In this document: positions 1 through 9,617 of the stretch, piece after piece | Position numbering within the stretch: the stretch's first letter is position 1 | Layout: each line of letters begins with the position of its first letter | Origin: an uncultured Sphaerochaeta sp. | GTDB taxonomy: Bacteria; Spirochaetota; Spirochaetia; Sphaerochaetales; Sphaerochaetaceae | Direction: 5' to 3' | Assembly (NCBI RefSeq): GCF_963666015.1 | Contig: NZ_OY762555.1 | Location: 186,001-250,000 of the forward strand | DNA length: 64,000 bases | Translations under genes and position numbers: made by a program | The notes under the pieces: generated by a model | Told to the model about the DNA's origin: nothing | Seen by the model: the letters and a program-made list of their open reading frames with translations, nothing else | Databases searched by the model: none

Positions 1-2
1 TC

Positions 3-182
3 TATATCCAAAAAAGCAAGGGACTCCTGGAATTGGGATACAAGGAAATGTTCGGGCTTCTGGATAGCGTACCCGATGAAGCATTGCACGCAGTGGTATC
101 AGCAATTGAAAACCTTGCCAACCATCTTGAGATAGATACCAATGATTTTACGAAAACCCATCTGATCAAGCTGGAAGAGTAG
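3..182 (+). CDS. C-terminal fragment of an unidentified helical protein
   Basis: An open frame enters from the left edge and ends at TAG 180-182, giving about 59 residues. The tail is predicted helical and charged, with a run reading GYKEMFGLLDSVPDEAL. It recalls the dimerisation helices at the C-terminus of MarR-type regulators, but no diagnostic motif lies inside the window, so the family is only a guess. The start lies outside the window. Confidence 0.5.
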   Translation, partial: YIQKSKGLLELGYKEMFGLLDSVPDEALHAVVSAIENLANHLEIDTNDFTKTHLIKLEE

Positions 183-658
183 GGGATGAAAAGCGAGGTA
201 TCAAGTGACTTCCATGAGCGTTCTTTGGGTTGGGATACTCTAGGAATATCGTGAACAATGCTTTCAGGAGTTCTTCTCGCTTGCCGTAAATACCCATCAC
301 ATGTCCACAGAAGATGTGAACTCCCAAAGGAGGGCACTTGTATAGAGGTATGGATATACTTGAATGCGGGCTGTTTGACCAGGTTGGGAAGCTACAGAAA
401 GCATTCAATCATCTTTCCAGCTTAGAACAGCCAGAAAGAATTAAGAAAAAGATTCAATACTGTTTCCAAGTAGTCTTGGCTGATGACATTACCATCTCTT
501 CAACCCTGTCGAAGATCTTCTGTATGGATAAGAGTCATGCATTTATGATTGAACCTTGCTCGCAAACACTGATTAGAAACCTACTATGATATTGGCAAAA
601 GAAATGTATTCTATTGTACAGATAGAAGATAACTAACAGCTTTTTGAAATGCGACTAA
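183..658. other. Gene-poor stretch, no convincing coding region
   Basis: About 480 bases lie between the left-edge fragment and the promoter of the next gene. Weak open frames exist on both strands (plus 338-589, minus 166-408). Neither has a good ribosome binding site or a recognisable family, and they overlap each other. The stretch could hold remnants of a decayed gene. I cannot assign anything in it. Confidence 0.4.
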
Positions 659-687
659 TTGACTTCTGGCAATTTCCGAAGTCTAAT
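659..687 (+). promoter_or_regulatory. Candidate sigma-70 promoter for the 791 lipoprotein gene
   Basis: TTGACT at 659-664 and TCTAAT at 682-687 are separated by 17 bases. Each hexamer matches the consensus at five of six positions. The predicted untranslated leader is about 95 bases long. Confidence 0.5.
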
Positions 688-790
688 AGTGTTAGGTGAC
701 GGTGCCAGTCCTGCTTTGATATGATCATCACACCCCGCACGTCATGAAATGCGTTTTTAAAATCTGGATGAACTGCATAAGGGGCCTGAC

Positions 791-2023
791 ATGTCAAGAA
801 ATCAAGCAGGTGGAATTTTGCTCGTTTTTTTAGTCGTTGTAGTATGGATGCTTGCGGGGTGTGAGATTGCGATTAATGAGCCCTCTACAGGTCGTGTTGT
901 TGGTAAGGCAGTATTCTTAAACAATGATTCACATGAAGATATCATAGTGTCCTTGGAAATACTGGAAAAAGGGAAAACCCGCAATGTTTCCAGGGCAATC
1001 AATGGTATTACATCTGATGCAGATTCTCGATCTTTAACAGCTCAAACAAAGACCAAAGCCAATGGTGAGTTTAGTTTTGAATCAGTTCCTGAAGGCTCGT
1101 ATACTCTCTACGCTTCTTCAAAGGATTCAAAAGAGCGAGCGGTATATACTTCCCTGCAGGTTGTGAAAGGAGAAACTGTAACCGCACCAGACTTGCAACT
1201 CACTGCGGTAGGTGACATCAAGGGAAAAATCGCCGTTTGGATTAAATATGACGGTAATCAGGGTGACAGTGGAACTGTCCCAGATATGGAGTTCCTCTAC
1301 GCTGGTGATTCAACAACGATCCAAAGCAATATTGGCAATCTGACACGTGCAGGCTATATTTTCTCAGGCTGGAATACTGAAGCAGATGGGGATGGTGCTG
1401 ACTATACCATTGGATCATCTCTCATACTTGAGGAAAGTAGAACACTCTATGCAAAATGGATTGTGACTGTCGGTGGTCCTGGGCAAGCTGGAGGAATCAT
1501 TTTCTACGATGATGAATCTGATGGGATAGATACTATTCCAGGATATCGGTATTTGGAAGCAGCTCCCACCGATTGGAACGATATGGATGAATATACTACC
1601 ATTTTTGGTTATTATCGCACGACTTGGGATGGAGTAGATCTGCCGGTAGGAACTATTACAAACGTAGGGGCCGGAATGTCGAATACCATAGAGATAGTAC
1701 AAAAAATGGGAGATATACTCTTTACTGACCCTAGCGGGACATCAACAAAAACCTCATCATATGCTGCAAAGATTTGTAATGATTTTGCACTGGAAAATGA
1801 GGGAGTAACATATGACGATTGGTTTCTACCTTCGAGAGAAGAGCTGGCTCTCATGTATTTGAATCTTAAGCAACATAATCTTGGAGGATTTTCAGACGCC
1901 AATTATTGGAGTTCAACAGAGAAAAATGCACTGTATGCAGCATTCTTCGATTTTAATAGTGGAAACAATTACGACGGGAACCGCTCCTCAGATTTTAGAA
2001 TAAGACCCATACGTGCTTACTGA
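791..2023 (+). CDS. Lipoprotein with InlB-type repeat and Lcl/DUF1566 domain
   Basis: A 410-residue exported lipoprotein. A hydrophobic signal segment ends in the lipobox LAGC (residues 21-24), so Cys24 should be lipidated. Residues about 33-140 look like a carboxypeptidase-regulatory or SpaA-like beta-sandwich. Residues about 150-223 match the Listeria-Bacteroides (InlB B) repeat, with the typical GYIFSGWNTEADG and TLYAKW elements. Residues about 228-410 are an Lcl/DUF1566 domain, with GGIIFYD, DWFLPSREEL, YWSSTE and a terminal RPIRAY. The domains suggest surface adhesion or carbohydrate/protein binding, but no substrate can be deduced. A second Lcl lipoprotein lies on the other side of the aldolase gene, on the opposite strand. 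AAGGGG lies a few bases before the ATG. Confidence 0.85.
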   Translation: MSRNQAGGILLVFLVVVVWMLAGCEIAINEPSTGRVVGKAVFLNNDSHEDIIVSLEILEKGKTRNVSRAINGITSDADSRSLTAQTKTKANGEFSFESVPEGSYTLYASSKDSKERAVYTSLQVVKGETVTAPDLQLTAVGDIKGKIAVWIKYDGNQGDSGTVPDMEFLYAGDSTTIQSNIGNLTRAGYIFSGWNTEADGDGADYTIGSSLILEESRTLYAKWIVTVGGPGQAGGIIFYDDESDGIDTIPGYRYLEAAPTDWNDMDEYTTIFGYYRTTWDGVDLPVGTITNVGAGMSNTIEIVQKMGDILFTDPSGTSTKTSSYAAKICNDFALENEGVTYDDWFLPSREELALMYLNLKQHNLGGFSDANYWSSTEKNALYAAFFDFNSGNNYDGNRSSDFRIRPIRAY

Positions 2024-2096
2024 TTAACTCATTTGATGGACCTGTTGTAAAAGCAATTACATCGTAAGCAAGCGAATTCTCTGGTCCTTCACTTGC

Positions 2097-2126
2097 TTGC
2101 TCCACTACATTTGAGTACCTTATAAT
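2097..2126 (+). promoter_or_regulatory. Candidate promoter of the aldolase gene
   Basis: A perfect TATAAT at 2121-2126 is preceded at 18 bases by a weak -35 element, TTGCTC, at 2097-2102. The start codon is about 45 bases downstream, with AAGGAAGG as ribosome binding site. Confidence 0.5.
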
Positions 2127-2171
2127 TTATAACCAATAAAATACTTATATTGGTAATAAGGAAGGAAGCGT

Positions 2172-3059
2172 ATGAACAGAGAACAACTTAGCCGGATGGT
2201 AACTGGAAAAGGTTTTATCGCTGCATTGGACCAGAGTGGGGGCAGTACCCCCAAAGCACTATTGCACTATGGAATCCCTGAAGACGCCTATGCAACGGAT
2301 AAAGAAATGTTCGATCTTGTACATGCAATGCGCACCAGAATCATTACGAGCTCCGCTTTTACTGATGCCCATATCCTGGGTGCTATTCTGTTTGAAGACA
2401 CCATGGACAGGACTATTGGAGGAATGCCAACAGCTGCATACCTTTGGAGAACCAAAAGAATAGTCCCATTCCTGAAGGTGGATAAAGGTCTTGCTGAACT
2501 CTCTGAAGGAGTTCAGTTGATGAAACCCATGCCCGACCTTGAACAACTACTTGAGAAAGCTGTTGAGCAGGGGATTTTTGGCACGAAAATGCGTTCAGTC
2601 ATCAAGGAATCCAATTCTAAGGGAATCAAGAAGATAGTCCAGCAGCAGTTCGAAATTGCCAAGATCATATTGAAAGCAGGCTTGGTTCCAATCATAGAAC
2701 CCGAGGTCGACATCCACAGCATGGACAAACAAGCATCTGAGAAAATTCTGAAGGCTGAACTTGTCAAGCAACTTGAACACCTCAATGAAGAGGATCGGGT
2801 CATGCTGAAGCTCTCCATACCAACCGAACCAAACTTCTATGCTGAACTGCAGAAAGAGAAACACATGGTTCGTGTGGTGGCTCTCTCTGGAGGGTATCCT
2901 CGCAATAAGGCCAATAAACTTCTTACAAAGAACCATGGACTTATCGCCAGCTTCTCAAGAGCCCTCACGCAAGATCTGCATGTTGAGCAGAGCGACGAGG
3001 AGTTCAACAAGATACTTGGAACTTCAATACAGGAAATTTACGAGGCTTCCATTACTTAA
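2172..3059 (+). CDS. fda: Fructose-bisphosphate aldolase, class I (FdaB type)
   Basis: A 295-residue cytosolic Schiff-base aldolase that cleaves fructose 1,6-bisphosphate to dihydroxyacetone phosphate and glyceraldehyde 3-phosphate in glycolysis and gluconeogenesis. Length and motifs match the short bacterial class I family typified by Staphylococcus FdaB. The N-terminus has [19 protein letters not shown] carries Glu176 and Glu178, and MLKLSIP places the Schiff-base lysine at Lys213. The gene appears monocistronic, with its own TATAAT promoter upstream and a hairpin terminator directly downstream. The start is well fixed by AAGGAAGG before the ATG. Confidence 0.93.
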   Translation: MNREQLSRMVTGKGFIAALDQSGGSTPKALLHYGIPEDAYATDKEMFDLVHAMRTRIITSSAFTDAHILGAILFEDTMDRTIGGMPTAAYLWRTKRIVPFLKVDKGLAELSEGVQLMKPMPDLEQLLEKAVEQGIFGTKMRSVIKESNSKGIKKIVQQQFEIAKIILKAGLVPIIEPEVDIHSMDKQASEKILKAELVKQLEHLNEEDRVMLKLSIPTEPNFYAELQKEKHMVRVVALSGGYPRNKANKLLTKNHGLIASFSRALTQDLHVEQSDEEFNKILGTSIQEIYEASIT

Positions 3060-3068
3060 TGGTGTATG

Positions 3069-3112
3069 CTCCTCACTGATGAGAAATGGATCATGTGAGG
3101 AGATACTCTTTT
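3069..3112 (+). terminator. Rho-independent terminator of the aldolase gene
   Basis: Perfect 8-bp arms CTCCTCAC (3069-3076) and GTGAGGAG (3095-3102) are followed by a short T-rich run ending near 3112. It begins ten bases after the aldolase stop codon. Confidence 0.7.
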
Positions 3113-3135
3113 GCCTGGAAGCTTGTAGAAGTAAA

Positions 3136-3158
3136 CAACGGTGGCAGTGCCACCGTTG
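3136..3158 (-). terminator. Terminator hairpin of the 3178-5547 lipoprotein gene
   Basis: Ten-base arms CAACGGTGGC and GCCACCGTTG enclose a three-base loop. It lies 20 bases beyond the stop codon of the minus-strand lipoprotein gene. A short T-rich stretch follows on the minus strand. It could work in both directions. Confidence 0.6.
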
Positions 3159-3177
3159 AATTGTCTATGCATGCTCC

Positions 3178-5547
3178 CTAGAAAGCTCTCACCGGCCGAA
3201 CTTTCAAGGAATCCATCTTTGAACTCACGTACTGGGATCCATCATCGAAATTAAGATAATAAGCATAGCTGTTGCTCCCATCTTTCCATTCTGTGGATGA
3301 CCAATACAGATCTCTGGCAAACCCGCCCAAACCTTCCTTATGTACCTTGTTGTAGATTTCAACCAATTCTGCATGTGAAGGCAGGAACCAATCATTGAAT
3401 CCACCATAGGAAAGACTCTCACATGCTTGTGCGGCGTAATCATTCATTGAAGACCCAGAAGTAGTGTTTGCATAGGTGCGAACAATTTTCCCAGTATAGT
3501 CTTCACCCCTACCAATCTCATCGTCAACATCAAATACGCTAGCAGTCATCTCGTTGTTTGGAGCCCACATTTTAGTCATTTCGGCTCCTTGTGGGGCTAC
3601 CTCCAGATAACGCCATCCATCACTGGGTTCTCCCTTGTCATAGAAGATAATTCCCCCAGCTGGACCCTTCATGCCAACCGAATAGGAAGATGGAGAGCTC
3701 TGGATTGGTTCAGTCTGAGCAGGAGGATCCTGAACCCCCAATGATATTCTTGTACCGATCCAAAGATAATCTGTGTACTTGTCCACCACCATCTTTCCCT
3801 CAAATGCATCACCATTGGGGGTAAAAACAAGATTGAACGTACCTTCAATTCCCATGGAGGAGAAGGTTCCAGAGAACGTATTGTTGGAAAAGTTGCCTTG
3901 CACCTCTCCCATCGGATATTCTCCTGTTACCGATGATCCTCTCTGAGTAAGTGTCATTTTCCCGAAATTGGTATCGTACACTCCCGCAATGGAACCTGAC
4001 TGTACAGTTGTCTCCGTTTTTAATTGGTTGTTGAATGCAATTACATCATCCTTGTTGCTGATCCAATGCCGCTCCAAGACCAGCTGATCACCATCGAGTG
4101 TGAGGAGAAGATTAGTCCCATTGGAATCATACGTACCCTCAAAGGTGACATAATCCCCTTGTGGACCTTCTACAAATAGGGTGATGTTCTTGCCTTTCGT
4201 GGTCCAATATCCCTCAGCAATTTCACCATCGAAGAACAGGATTAATGATGTATCGGCACCGAACACAAAGCCAGAGTTGTCTTCATTCACATCGATCCAA
4301 CCACCATAATACAGATCAAATTGATCAGTATCGACTTGCGTGGTTCCCGTATCCGAGCTGCCCTGGGGTGATGAGCCAATCCTTACACCTGTCCAAGGAC
4401 TGGAATCAGGGTTGCTCGCTTTTGGTTCGAGTGAACCAATATTCTCATATCCACTGAAGTTTTTAGCATCAGTTGAGAATTTCAATATCATTCTGCCACG
4501 CGTCCAAGGGCTCTCCCAAGTCCCTTCCAGCGTATTCCCCGTAAGTGTTCCTGCTAGTATCCCATTTGGGTATGTACCAGTTACATACTCTCCTCGTTGT
4601 TCCAGAACGATCTCTCCCCAGTTTTCACTGTAGTAGGTACCGCTCACAGATAGTGGTGTTGTTTGCTTGGATTCTACTACTGGTTGCTTGTTCGTTACCC
4701 CTTGTTGGGGTGGGGAGCCCCCACTGATTTTCGTACCATTCCATACATGGCTTTCCCCTTGGTACAACATCTCTCCCTGAAAACCACTGCCATCAGAAGC
4801 GAAGGTAAAGCGAATATCTGCCGTCGTTCCAAGCGAGAAGATTTGTCCGGTAAGTTCATAACCGGACATTTGTCCTGCAAGCGTGCTCTGAGGATAACTT
4901 CCCGTTACTGTACTCCCGTTTTGGGACAATGTCAGTTCACCCAAGCTTGTCCTATACACTCCAGTGGCATTGAACGCTGAGGATGAACCCGTACTGGATA
5001 CTGTGGCAGCAGTAGACTTCTCTGCTATTGGTGGTGACACAAGTTTCTGTGTTTTTGTTTCTTGGGCTGGTAGTGATCCAATCCTTGTGCCGCTCCATGG
5101 ACGAGCATCAGGATTGTTTGCTTCCGGTTCTAGGTTGCCATAGGCCTCATAGCCTTTGAAGCTACTGGTATCAGATGAAAACTTCAACCGCATTCTTCCG
5201 CCTACCCAAGGCCCAGCCCAAGTTCCTTCCAATATATCTCCGGTGAGTGTCCCTTCGATTACACCATTCGAAAAGGTTCCAGAGACTTTGTTATTATTCT
5301 GTATAAAAACAATTTCACCCCAATTTTCGCTGAAATAGGTTCCACTTATATCACCACTGAATCCATCACTTGCATTGATCTCCTCTCTGGTGGGAGCTGT
5401 TTCACTGGAGCCTCCCGAAGCGTCTCCTGTGCCGTACAGTAACTCATTCATAAATTCTTCTGTGACTATACAGCTTGTCAAGAATAAAACGATGATCCCG
5501 ATCACTCCAAGAGCACATGCTAATTTCGTTTTATTAATTGTTTTCAT
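3178..5547 (-). CDS. Large lipoprotein with four beta-rich repeats and C-terminal Lcl/DUF1566 domain
   Basis: The ATG at 5547 is preferred over the TTG two codons earlier; GAAG lies 10 bases upstream of it. The 789-residue product has the lipobox LTSC, with Cys26 lipidated. Four related repeats of about 80-90 residues lie near residues 69-157, 197-275, 302-391 and 522-601. Repeats 1 and 3 share SENWGEIV, EGTLTG or AGTLTG, GRM.LKFS and a WSGTRIGS-like end. Repeats 2 and 4 share LGELTL/FGKMTL, VTG.YP and a W.GT.IS end. A different lipocalin-like segment occupies about 409-497. Residues 627-789 form an Lcl/DUF1566 domain with GGIIFYD, DWFLPSHAEL, YWSSTE and RPVRAF. Probably surface-exposed; binding partner unknown. 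Confidence 0.85.
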   Translation of the reverse strand: MKTINKTKLACALGVIGIIVLFLTSCIVTEEFMNELLYGTGDASGGSSETAPTREEINASDGFSGDISGTYFSENWGEIVFIQNNNKVSGTFSNGVIEGTLTGDILEGTWAGPWVGGRMRLKFSSDTSSFKGYEAYGNLEPEANNPDARPWSGTRIGSLPAQETKTQKLVSPPIAEKSTAATVSSTGSSSAFNATGVYRTSLGELTLSQNGSTVTGSYPQSTLAGQMSGYELTGQIFSLGTTADIRFTFASDGSGFQGEMLYQGESHVWNGTKISGGSPPQQGVTNKQPVVESKQTTPLSVSGTYYSENWGEIVLEQRGEYVTGTYPNGILAGTLTGNTLEGTWESPWTRGRMILKFSTDAKNFSGYENIGSLEPKASNPDSSPWTGVRIGSSPQGSSDTGTTQVDTDQFDLYYGGWIDVNEDNSGFVFGADTSLILFFDGEIAEGYWTTKGKNITLFVEGPQGDYVTFEGTYDSNGTNLLLTLDGDQLVLERHWISNKDDVIAFNNQLKTETTVQSGSIAGVYDTNFGKMTLTQRGSSVTGEYPMGEVQGNFSNNTFSGTFSSMGIEGTFNLVFTPNGDAFEGKMVVDKYTDYLWIGTRISLGVQDPPAQTEPIQSSPSSYSVGMKGPAGGIIFYDKGEPSDGWRYLEVAPQGAEMTKMWAPNNEMTASVFDVDDEIGRGEDYTGKIVRTYANTTSGSSMNDYAAQACESLSYGGFNDWFLPSHAELVEIYNKVHKEGLGGFARDLYWSSTEWKDGSNSYAYYLNFDDGSQYVSSKMDSLKVRPVRAF

Positions 5548-5916
5548 ACACAATTTTCTTCATAATATATGTCATAAGTCAATCTTTTGAGTTGCCGATT
5601 TTTACTATGTTGCGAATAATTATTACTAGCAATCCACCACTTGATCTGTTCTACCAACATATGAGAACACTAATGGGCACCTATTATTTATTAGAGAGAT
5701 TCGAAAACATGAGGATTGCAGTTTGAACGAAATCAACGAGCATTCTCCTCCATTCTTTTTCTTTTCAATGAAAAGATGACGTATTAAGCACCTAAAATCA
5801 CCCCAATTACAACTAAATACGTAGCTGTTTATACCGCTTCTCATACATTTTTCCGATAGGATCAACCATCACAAAGCCATATGCTTTTCACCATCACACG
5901 TGAAGAGGAGAATATT
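5548..5916. other. Divergent intergenic region
   Basis: About 370 AT-rich bases separate the divergent lipoprotein and amidohydrolase genes, so both promoters should lie here. I see only weak hexamer matches on each strand and no strong palindrome or hairpin. No credible small gene was found. Confidence 0.5.
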
Positions 5917-7350
5917 ATGGTAGGGAAAAAGTATAGGCTTTTGATGATCGGATTACTGTTGGTTTTCGTCTTGTCGATAACCTCCTGTTTAACGGGACAC
6001 CGTGCAGTACGATTGGAGCTTCCAAAGCCCAAAGAGGTGAATACCACACAGGCTTTTGTTCATGCAACAGTGATTCCCATGACTGAGCCTGACAAGATTA
6101 TTGAGAATGCAGTGGTAATTGTCAAAGATAAAAAGATTGTATATGTGGGTACTGATTATAAAAAGATACCAGCATCTGCAGATCGTATCGACTGTACCGG
6201 CAAGTGGATAGTTCCGGGCTTGGCTGATGCGCATGTGCATCTCCTTTTCAATGCCTTGGATCCCTTGTTGTTTTTGGCAAATGGGGTGACTTCAGTACGC
6301 AACATGGCGTCCTTTACTGAAGCCGGTCGGGATAATGCAAGGTTTGCCTTTTCTGACCATCTGGAATTCCGGGATTCAGTTCGAAAAGGGGAAGTGCTTT
6401 CACCTTGGGTGTACCAAGCAAGCCCAATTCATGAAGCGAGAACGGGCAAATATTTTGATAAGTCGCTTTATTTAGACACAAAGACAGGCAACGAAGGGAA
6501 GGATGCTGTTCTGAGGGCTAATGAGAAAGGATTTGACTATTTAAAGGTGTACAATAAGCTTCCTGCAAGTGCATTTTTCAGTATTGCAAAAGAGGCCAAG
6601 AAGTTGGGCATGCCTGTGGTAGGGCATGTCCCACATGAGGTAGGAATTGAAGAGGTGATCGATGGTTCCTTGATGCACTCCATTGAGCATCTGACTGGTT
6701 ATATCAACCCATTTGGGACTTACAAGATAGATATCGAGAAGCTTGATGAGATTGCAAACCGTACTGCCGAGGCTGGAATTTGGAATATCCCTACATTGGA
6801 AGTCTGGAGGAATATTGTTGCACCCGAACATATTGATGCAATAGATGCTGATCCCTGGACACGCTATATATCTCCGTCAAATCGGAATTTCTGGTCTGCA
6901 TCAGTAGAATCATTTTCCAAGCTCATACAGAAAAACGTGGAGGGGTACTCTTTATTGCCCTCTGACCACATGGAAGATTTTGCATTGATTGTGGAGGCAC
7001 TTATCAGGGCAAACGCTCCTATTGCAGCGGGGACGGACAGTGGAACCCTGAACGTAGTTGCAGGTTCTTCACTGCATAAGGAATTGGAAAGATTGGTTGC
7101 GTTGGGCATGACCTCCTGGGAGGCAATTGCCACTTGCACGGTACGGGCTTCTGAATGCTTTGAAAAATCAGATGAATTCGGAACAGTGCAGGCAGGTCGG
7201 CGCTCTGATCTATTGATCTTGAACAATAATCCACTTGAGGACATTAACAACCTGAGGGATATCAATCTTGTTGTGGTACAGGGTGTGCCTTACAGGCAAT
7301 CTGAACTGGTGGGAATGCTTGATCAATTGGCAGATAAAAATAGTCACTAA
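5917..7350 (+). CDS. Lipid-anchored amidohydrolase (imidazolonepropionase/prolidase-like)
   Basis: Start set at the ATG at 5917, which follows GAGGAG, rather than the upstream ATG at 5881. The 477-residue product has a signal segment ending in ITSC (Cys24), so it is probably a periplasm-facing lipoprotein. The metal-binding set of the amidohydrolase superfamily is visible: H106 and H108 in DAHVHLL, a candidate carboxylated Lys211 in DYLKVYNK, H238 in GHVPHE, H255/H259 in MHSIEH and D375 in GTDSGT. These suggest a binuclear hydrolase acting on cyclic amides or dipeptides; the substrate cannot be told. A small outer-membrane protein gene follows after 27 bases, probably co-transcribed. Confidence 0.85.
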   Translation: MVGKKYRLLMIGLLLVFVLSITSCLTGHRAVRLELPKPKEVNTTQAFVHATVIPMTEPDKIIENAVVIVKDKKIVYVGTDYKKIPASADRIDCTGKWIVPGLADAHVHLLFNALDPLLFLANGVTSVRNMASFTEAGRDNARFAFSDHLEFRDSVRKGEVLSPWVYQASPIHEARTGKYFDKSLYLDTKTGNEGKDAVLRANEKGFDYLKVYNKLPASAFFSIAKEAKKLGMPVVGHVPHEVGIEEVIDGSLMHSIEHLTGYINPFGTYKIDIEKLDEIANRTAEAGIWNIPTLEVWRNIVAPEHIDAIDADPWTRYISPSNRNFWSASVESFSKLIQKNVEGYSLLPSDHMEDFALIVEALIRANAPIAAGTDSGTLNVVAGSSLHKELERLVALGMTSWEAIATCTVRASECFEKSDEFGTVQAGRRSDLLILNNNPLEDINNLRDINLVVVQGVPYRQSELVGMLDQLADKNSH

Positions 7351-7377
7351 CAATACATATAAGGAAGTAAATTACGT

Positions 7378-8016
7378 ATGTCTAAGAATGTAAAAATCGG
7401 TTTGTTGGTTCTGGTGGTTTTATGTGGTGGAAGCGTGGTCTTTGCATCACAAACAGTGTTTGAAGGTTCTAGCCCTACATGTTCATTTGTGAATTATCTC
7501 CATGTGGGAGGGGGAGAAGCATTCATCGAGGATGAAATGGCTATATTACTTGATGTATCCTATGGGTTTAGGCTCTCGCCCAGTTTGTCTCTCGGTGCTT
7601 TCATTGCCGTCAATCCATTATCCAATTTTGCCCACGCAGATTTAGGGTTGTCAATCGCGAATACCGATGCAGCGTATGCAATGATGTCGGGAATGGAGAT
7701 GTTGTTCACGTTCTCCCCTGATAGTCTGGTCCACCCCATCATGCGCTTGGCAGTTGGAGGGATCTCTGTTGGATATCTAGAGGATGTTGACGGAAAGGAG
7801 GGGTATGATGTCGCTTTCTCCCATCGTTCTGCTTTTGCCTCAGTCTCTGCTGGCCTTGAGCTGAATATTACCACCCATATGCAGCTAGCAGTGCGTGGAG
7901 GATGGCGATTTGCTGCAAACAAGGAGGTTATGGGAATAGCACAATATGGACTAAGTGGTCCAGAGATTTCCCTGTATGCTCGAATGGTCTGGGAAACTGC
8001 CATCAACAAGCAATAG
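7378..8016 (+). CDS. Small outer-membrane beta-barrel protein
   Basis: A 212-residue protein with a signal peptide ending near VVFASQ and alternating hydrophobic strands typical of an OmpW/OmpA-like barrel. AAGGAAG precedes the ATG. It shares scattered motifs (PLSNF, a GYLE/GHL turn before an acidic loop, GLELNI, GWRF) with the protein at 34862-35467, so the two look like paralogues. Function unknown. It lies 27 bases after the amidohydrolase gene and is probably in the same transcript. Confidence 0.75.
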   Translation: MSKNVKIGLLVLVVLCGGSVVFASQTVFEGSSPTCSFVNYLHVGGGEAFIEDEMAILLDVSYGFRLSPSLSLGAFIAVNPLSNFAHADLGLSIANTDAAYAMMSGMEMLFTFSPDSLVHPIMRLAVGGISVGYLEDVDGKEGYDVAFSHRSAFASVSAGLELNITTHMQLAVRGGWRFAANKEVMGIAQYGLSGPEISLYARMVWETAINKQ

Positions 8017-8233
8017 ACTCATAGGTACTGAAGGGATCACCATTACTGAGATATTCCTATAAGAAGAGTAGTAAGGTATGTAGCTTATCTTCAAGCGGGT
8101 ATTTCCTCTTATTGTAATTGTGGTTCCTGTGTGTACTATAACCAGAAATTGAAAATTCAGGGTGGCGATGCACTATGATCTGTACTACAATGACCATTTA
8201 TAAACAAATAATAACAAGAATTTGGAGTCTTTG

Positions 8234-9016
8234 GTGATTAAGCATTCGTATGTGTCTCATTGTTCTATGAAGTCAGCTATTAATATTACTTTCGTTTCAT
8301 TACTTCTTTTCTCTATTGGTCTTGTCTTTATGTCATGTTCGCTTGAACAAGGATCGGCCCACATGATACCTATATTCAGTAATGCATCGCCATTTGAGCG
8401 TTCTATTCGTTCCTCTGCTTCTGATTATTCCTTTGCCATTCCTCCTATCAAGGGTTGGGAAACAGAAGTGATTCCCACTGGTACCAGTGCTATTGATATC
8501 GAAATCTTTGGTGTTACAGTTCCTTGTACCATTGAAGAGGGTGACAATTATGTAAGATTTACTGGGGTAAATGAAAACATTGATCTAGATTTCACAGTAT
8601 TTGCTAATGGTAAATTCTCCTATACTGGGACTATACTGTTTACTAAATCAGATAATACCGTACTTGTGGTGGAATCATCACTTGAAGATGGAGAGATCAG
8701 TGGGGATTTCATTTCTGGAACTGGTGGAATTGCACGGGCCTGGGTAGTGGATCCAGATTCTGAAACCGGCACCTCCTGGTTGATGAATATTACGTACAAA
8801 GTGAACATTGAAGATGAAATCCCATTTTTTACCACTATAATGCTTGATCAAACCGATAAGCCTTCATGGTATGTAGCACCCAGTGAAATAGACCTTGTTG
8901 ATTGGGCGGAGAAACGTGAATTGTTTGATGAAGAATTTCCTTCGGGTTCAGAGACTCCAGAAGAAGTGACATACACCTTCAACAACGGAGTGTGGGAGTT
9001 GTCTACAGATTCATAA
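8234..9016 (+). CDS. Putative lipoprotein of unknown function
   Basis: The start is uncertain. GTG at 8234 has GGAG six bases upstream and is preferred. TTG at 8222 and ATG at 8267 are alternatives; the ATG has no visible ribosome binding site. A hydrophobic segment ends in FMSC, a plausible lipobox. The mature part, about 220 residues, is beta-rich and acidic, with ITYKVNIEDE and VTYTFNNGVWEL near the end. I recognise no family. It stands alone between a plus-strand and a minus-strand outer-membrane protein gene. Confidence 0.65.
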   Translation: MIKHSYVSHCSMKSAINITFVSLLLFSIGLVFMSCSLEQGSAHMIPIFSNASPFERSIRSSASDYSFAIPPIKGWETEVIPTGTSAIDIEIFGVTVPCTIEEGDNYVRFTGVNENIDLDFTVFANGKFSYTGTILFTKSDNTVLVVESSLEDGEISGDFISGTGGIARAWVVDPDSETGTSWLMNITYKVNIEDEIPFFTTIMLDQTDKPSWYVAPSEIDLVDWAEKRELFDEEFPSGSETPEEVTYTFNNGVWELSTDS

Positions 9017-9065
9017 GGGAATCTTCATGAACGTTTGTTTCTTTCCTGAAGTACTTTCTCTAATG

Positions 9066-9617
9066 CTAGAACGACCAGGAAATACCAATCGTTGGGGCCA
9101 TCGCTATGAGCATTACATATATAAACGATGCTGTTGAAGGCCAGTCGTCTTCAGGTATGGGGTCTTCATACGAATATTTGAAAAGGAGTGGGATGAGCAG
9201 ATCGAAATTCAACTCCCAATGTTCCTCTGGAAATTTCCAGGCATATTGAAGAACAGGGCCAAAACCTACCATATACTCGTCATCGTACAAATCGAGGTAA
9301 CTGAGCATCCCCACACCTCCATACAATACATGTCGTTCGGTTGGTGTGATTTTTGTAGAGACGATGGCTTTTCCTATGATTTGATTCTGCTGTACCATCT
9401 GTATCCCATCTTGTTTGAAGGCTGCACGCAAGTATTCGAAGGTGAATACATGCAAGGCAAATTCGCTACGCAAGTTCTGATGTTCAAACTGTCCAACAAT
9501 ACCGGTAGTACCAGGCAATCCAAGTTCTATTCCCAAGGAAGTCTGTGCAGAGAATCCAGACTGGAGAAAGAAGAGCAACAGGATGGTGGTACAGAGCTTC
9601 TTTTTGTATCTTGTCAT
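9066..9617 (-). CDS. Putative outer-membrane beta-barrel protein
   Basis: ATG at 9617, with AAAAGG seven bases upstream, is preferred over the GTG eight codons earlier. The 183-residue product has a basic N-terminus, a hydrophobic core and a cleavage site near GFSAQT. Glycine- and aromatic-rich strands follow, and it ends in ISWSF, the terminal aromatic residue expected of a BAM-assembled barrel. No specific function can be assigned. Confidence 0.7.
   Translation of the reverse strand: MTRYKKKLCTTILLLFFLQSGFSAQTSLGIELGLPGTTGIVGQFEHQNLRSEFALHVFTFEYLRAAFKQDGIQMVQQNQIIGKAIVSTKITPTERHVLYGGVGMLSYLDLYDDEYMVGFGPVLQYAWKFPEEHWELNFDLLIPLLFKYSYEDPIPEDDWPSTASFIYVMLIAMAPTIGISWSF

Noticed and set aside
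166..408. 80-codon minus-strand open frame containing a GHVMGIYGKREELL segment
   Set aside because: It looks protein-like locally but has no good start context and no family I can name. It was left as a possible remnant.
338..589. 83-codon plus-strand open frame
   Set aside because: No recognisable family and no convincing ribosome binding site. It overlaps an equally long opposite-strand frame.
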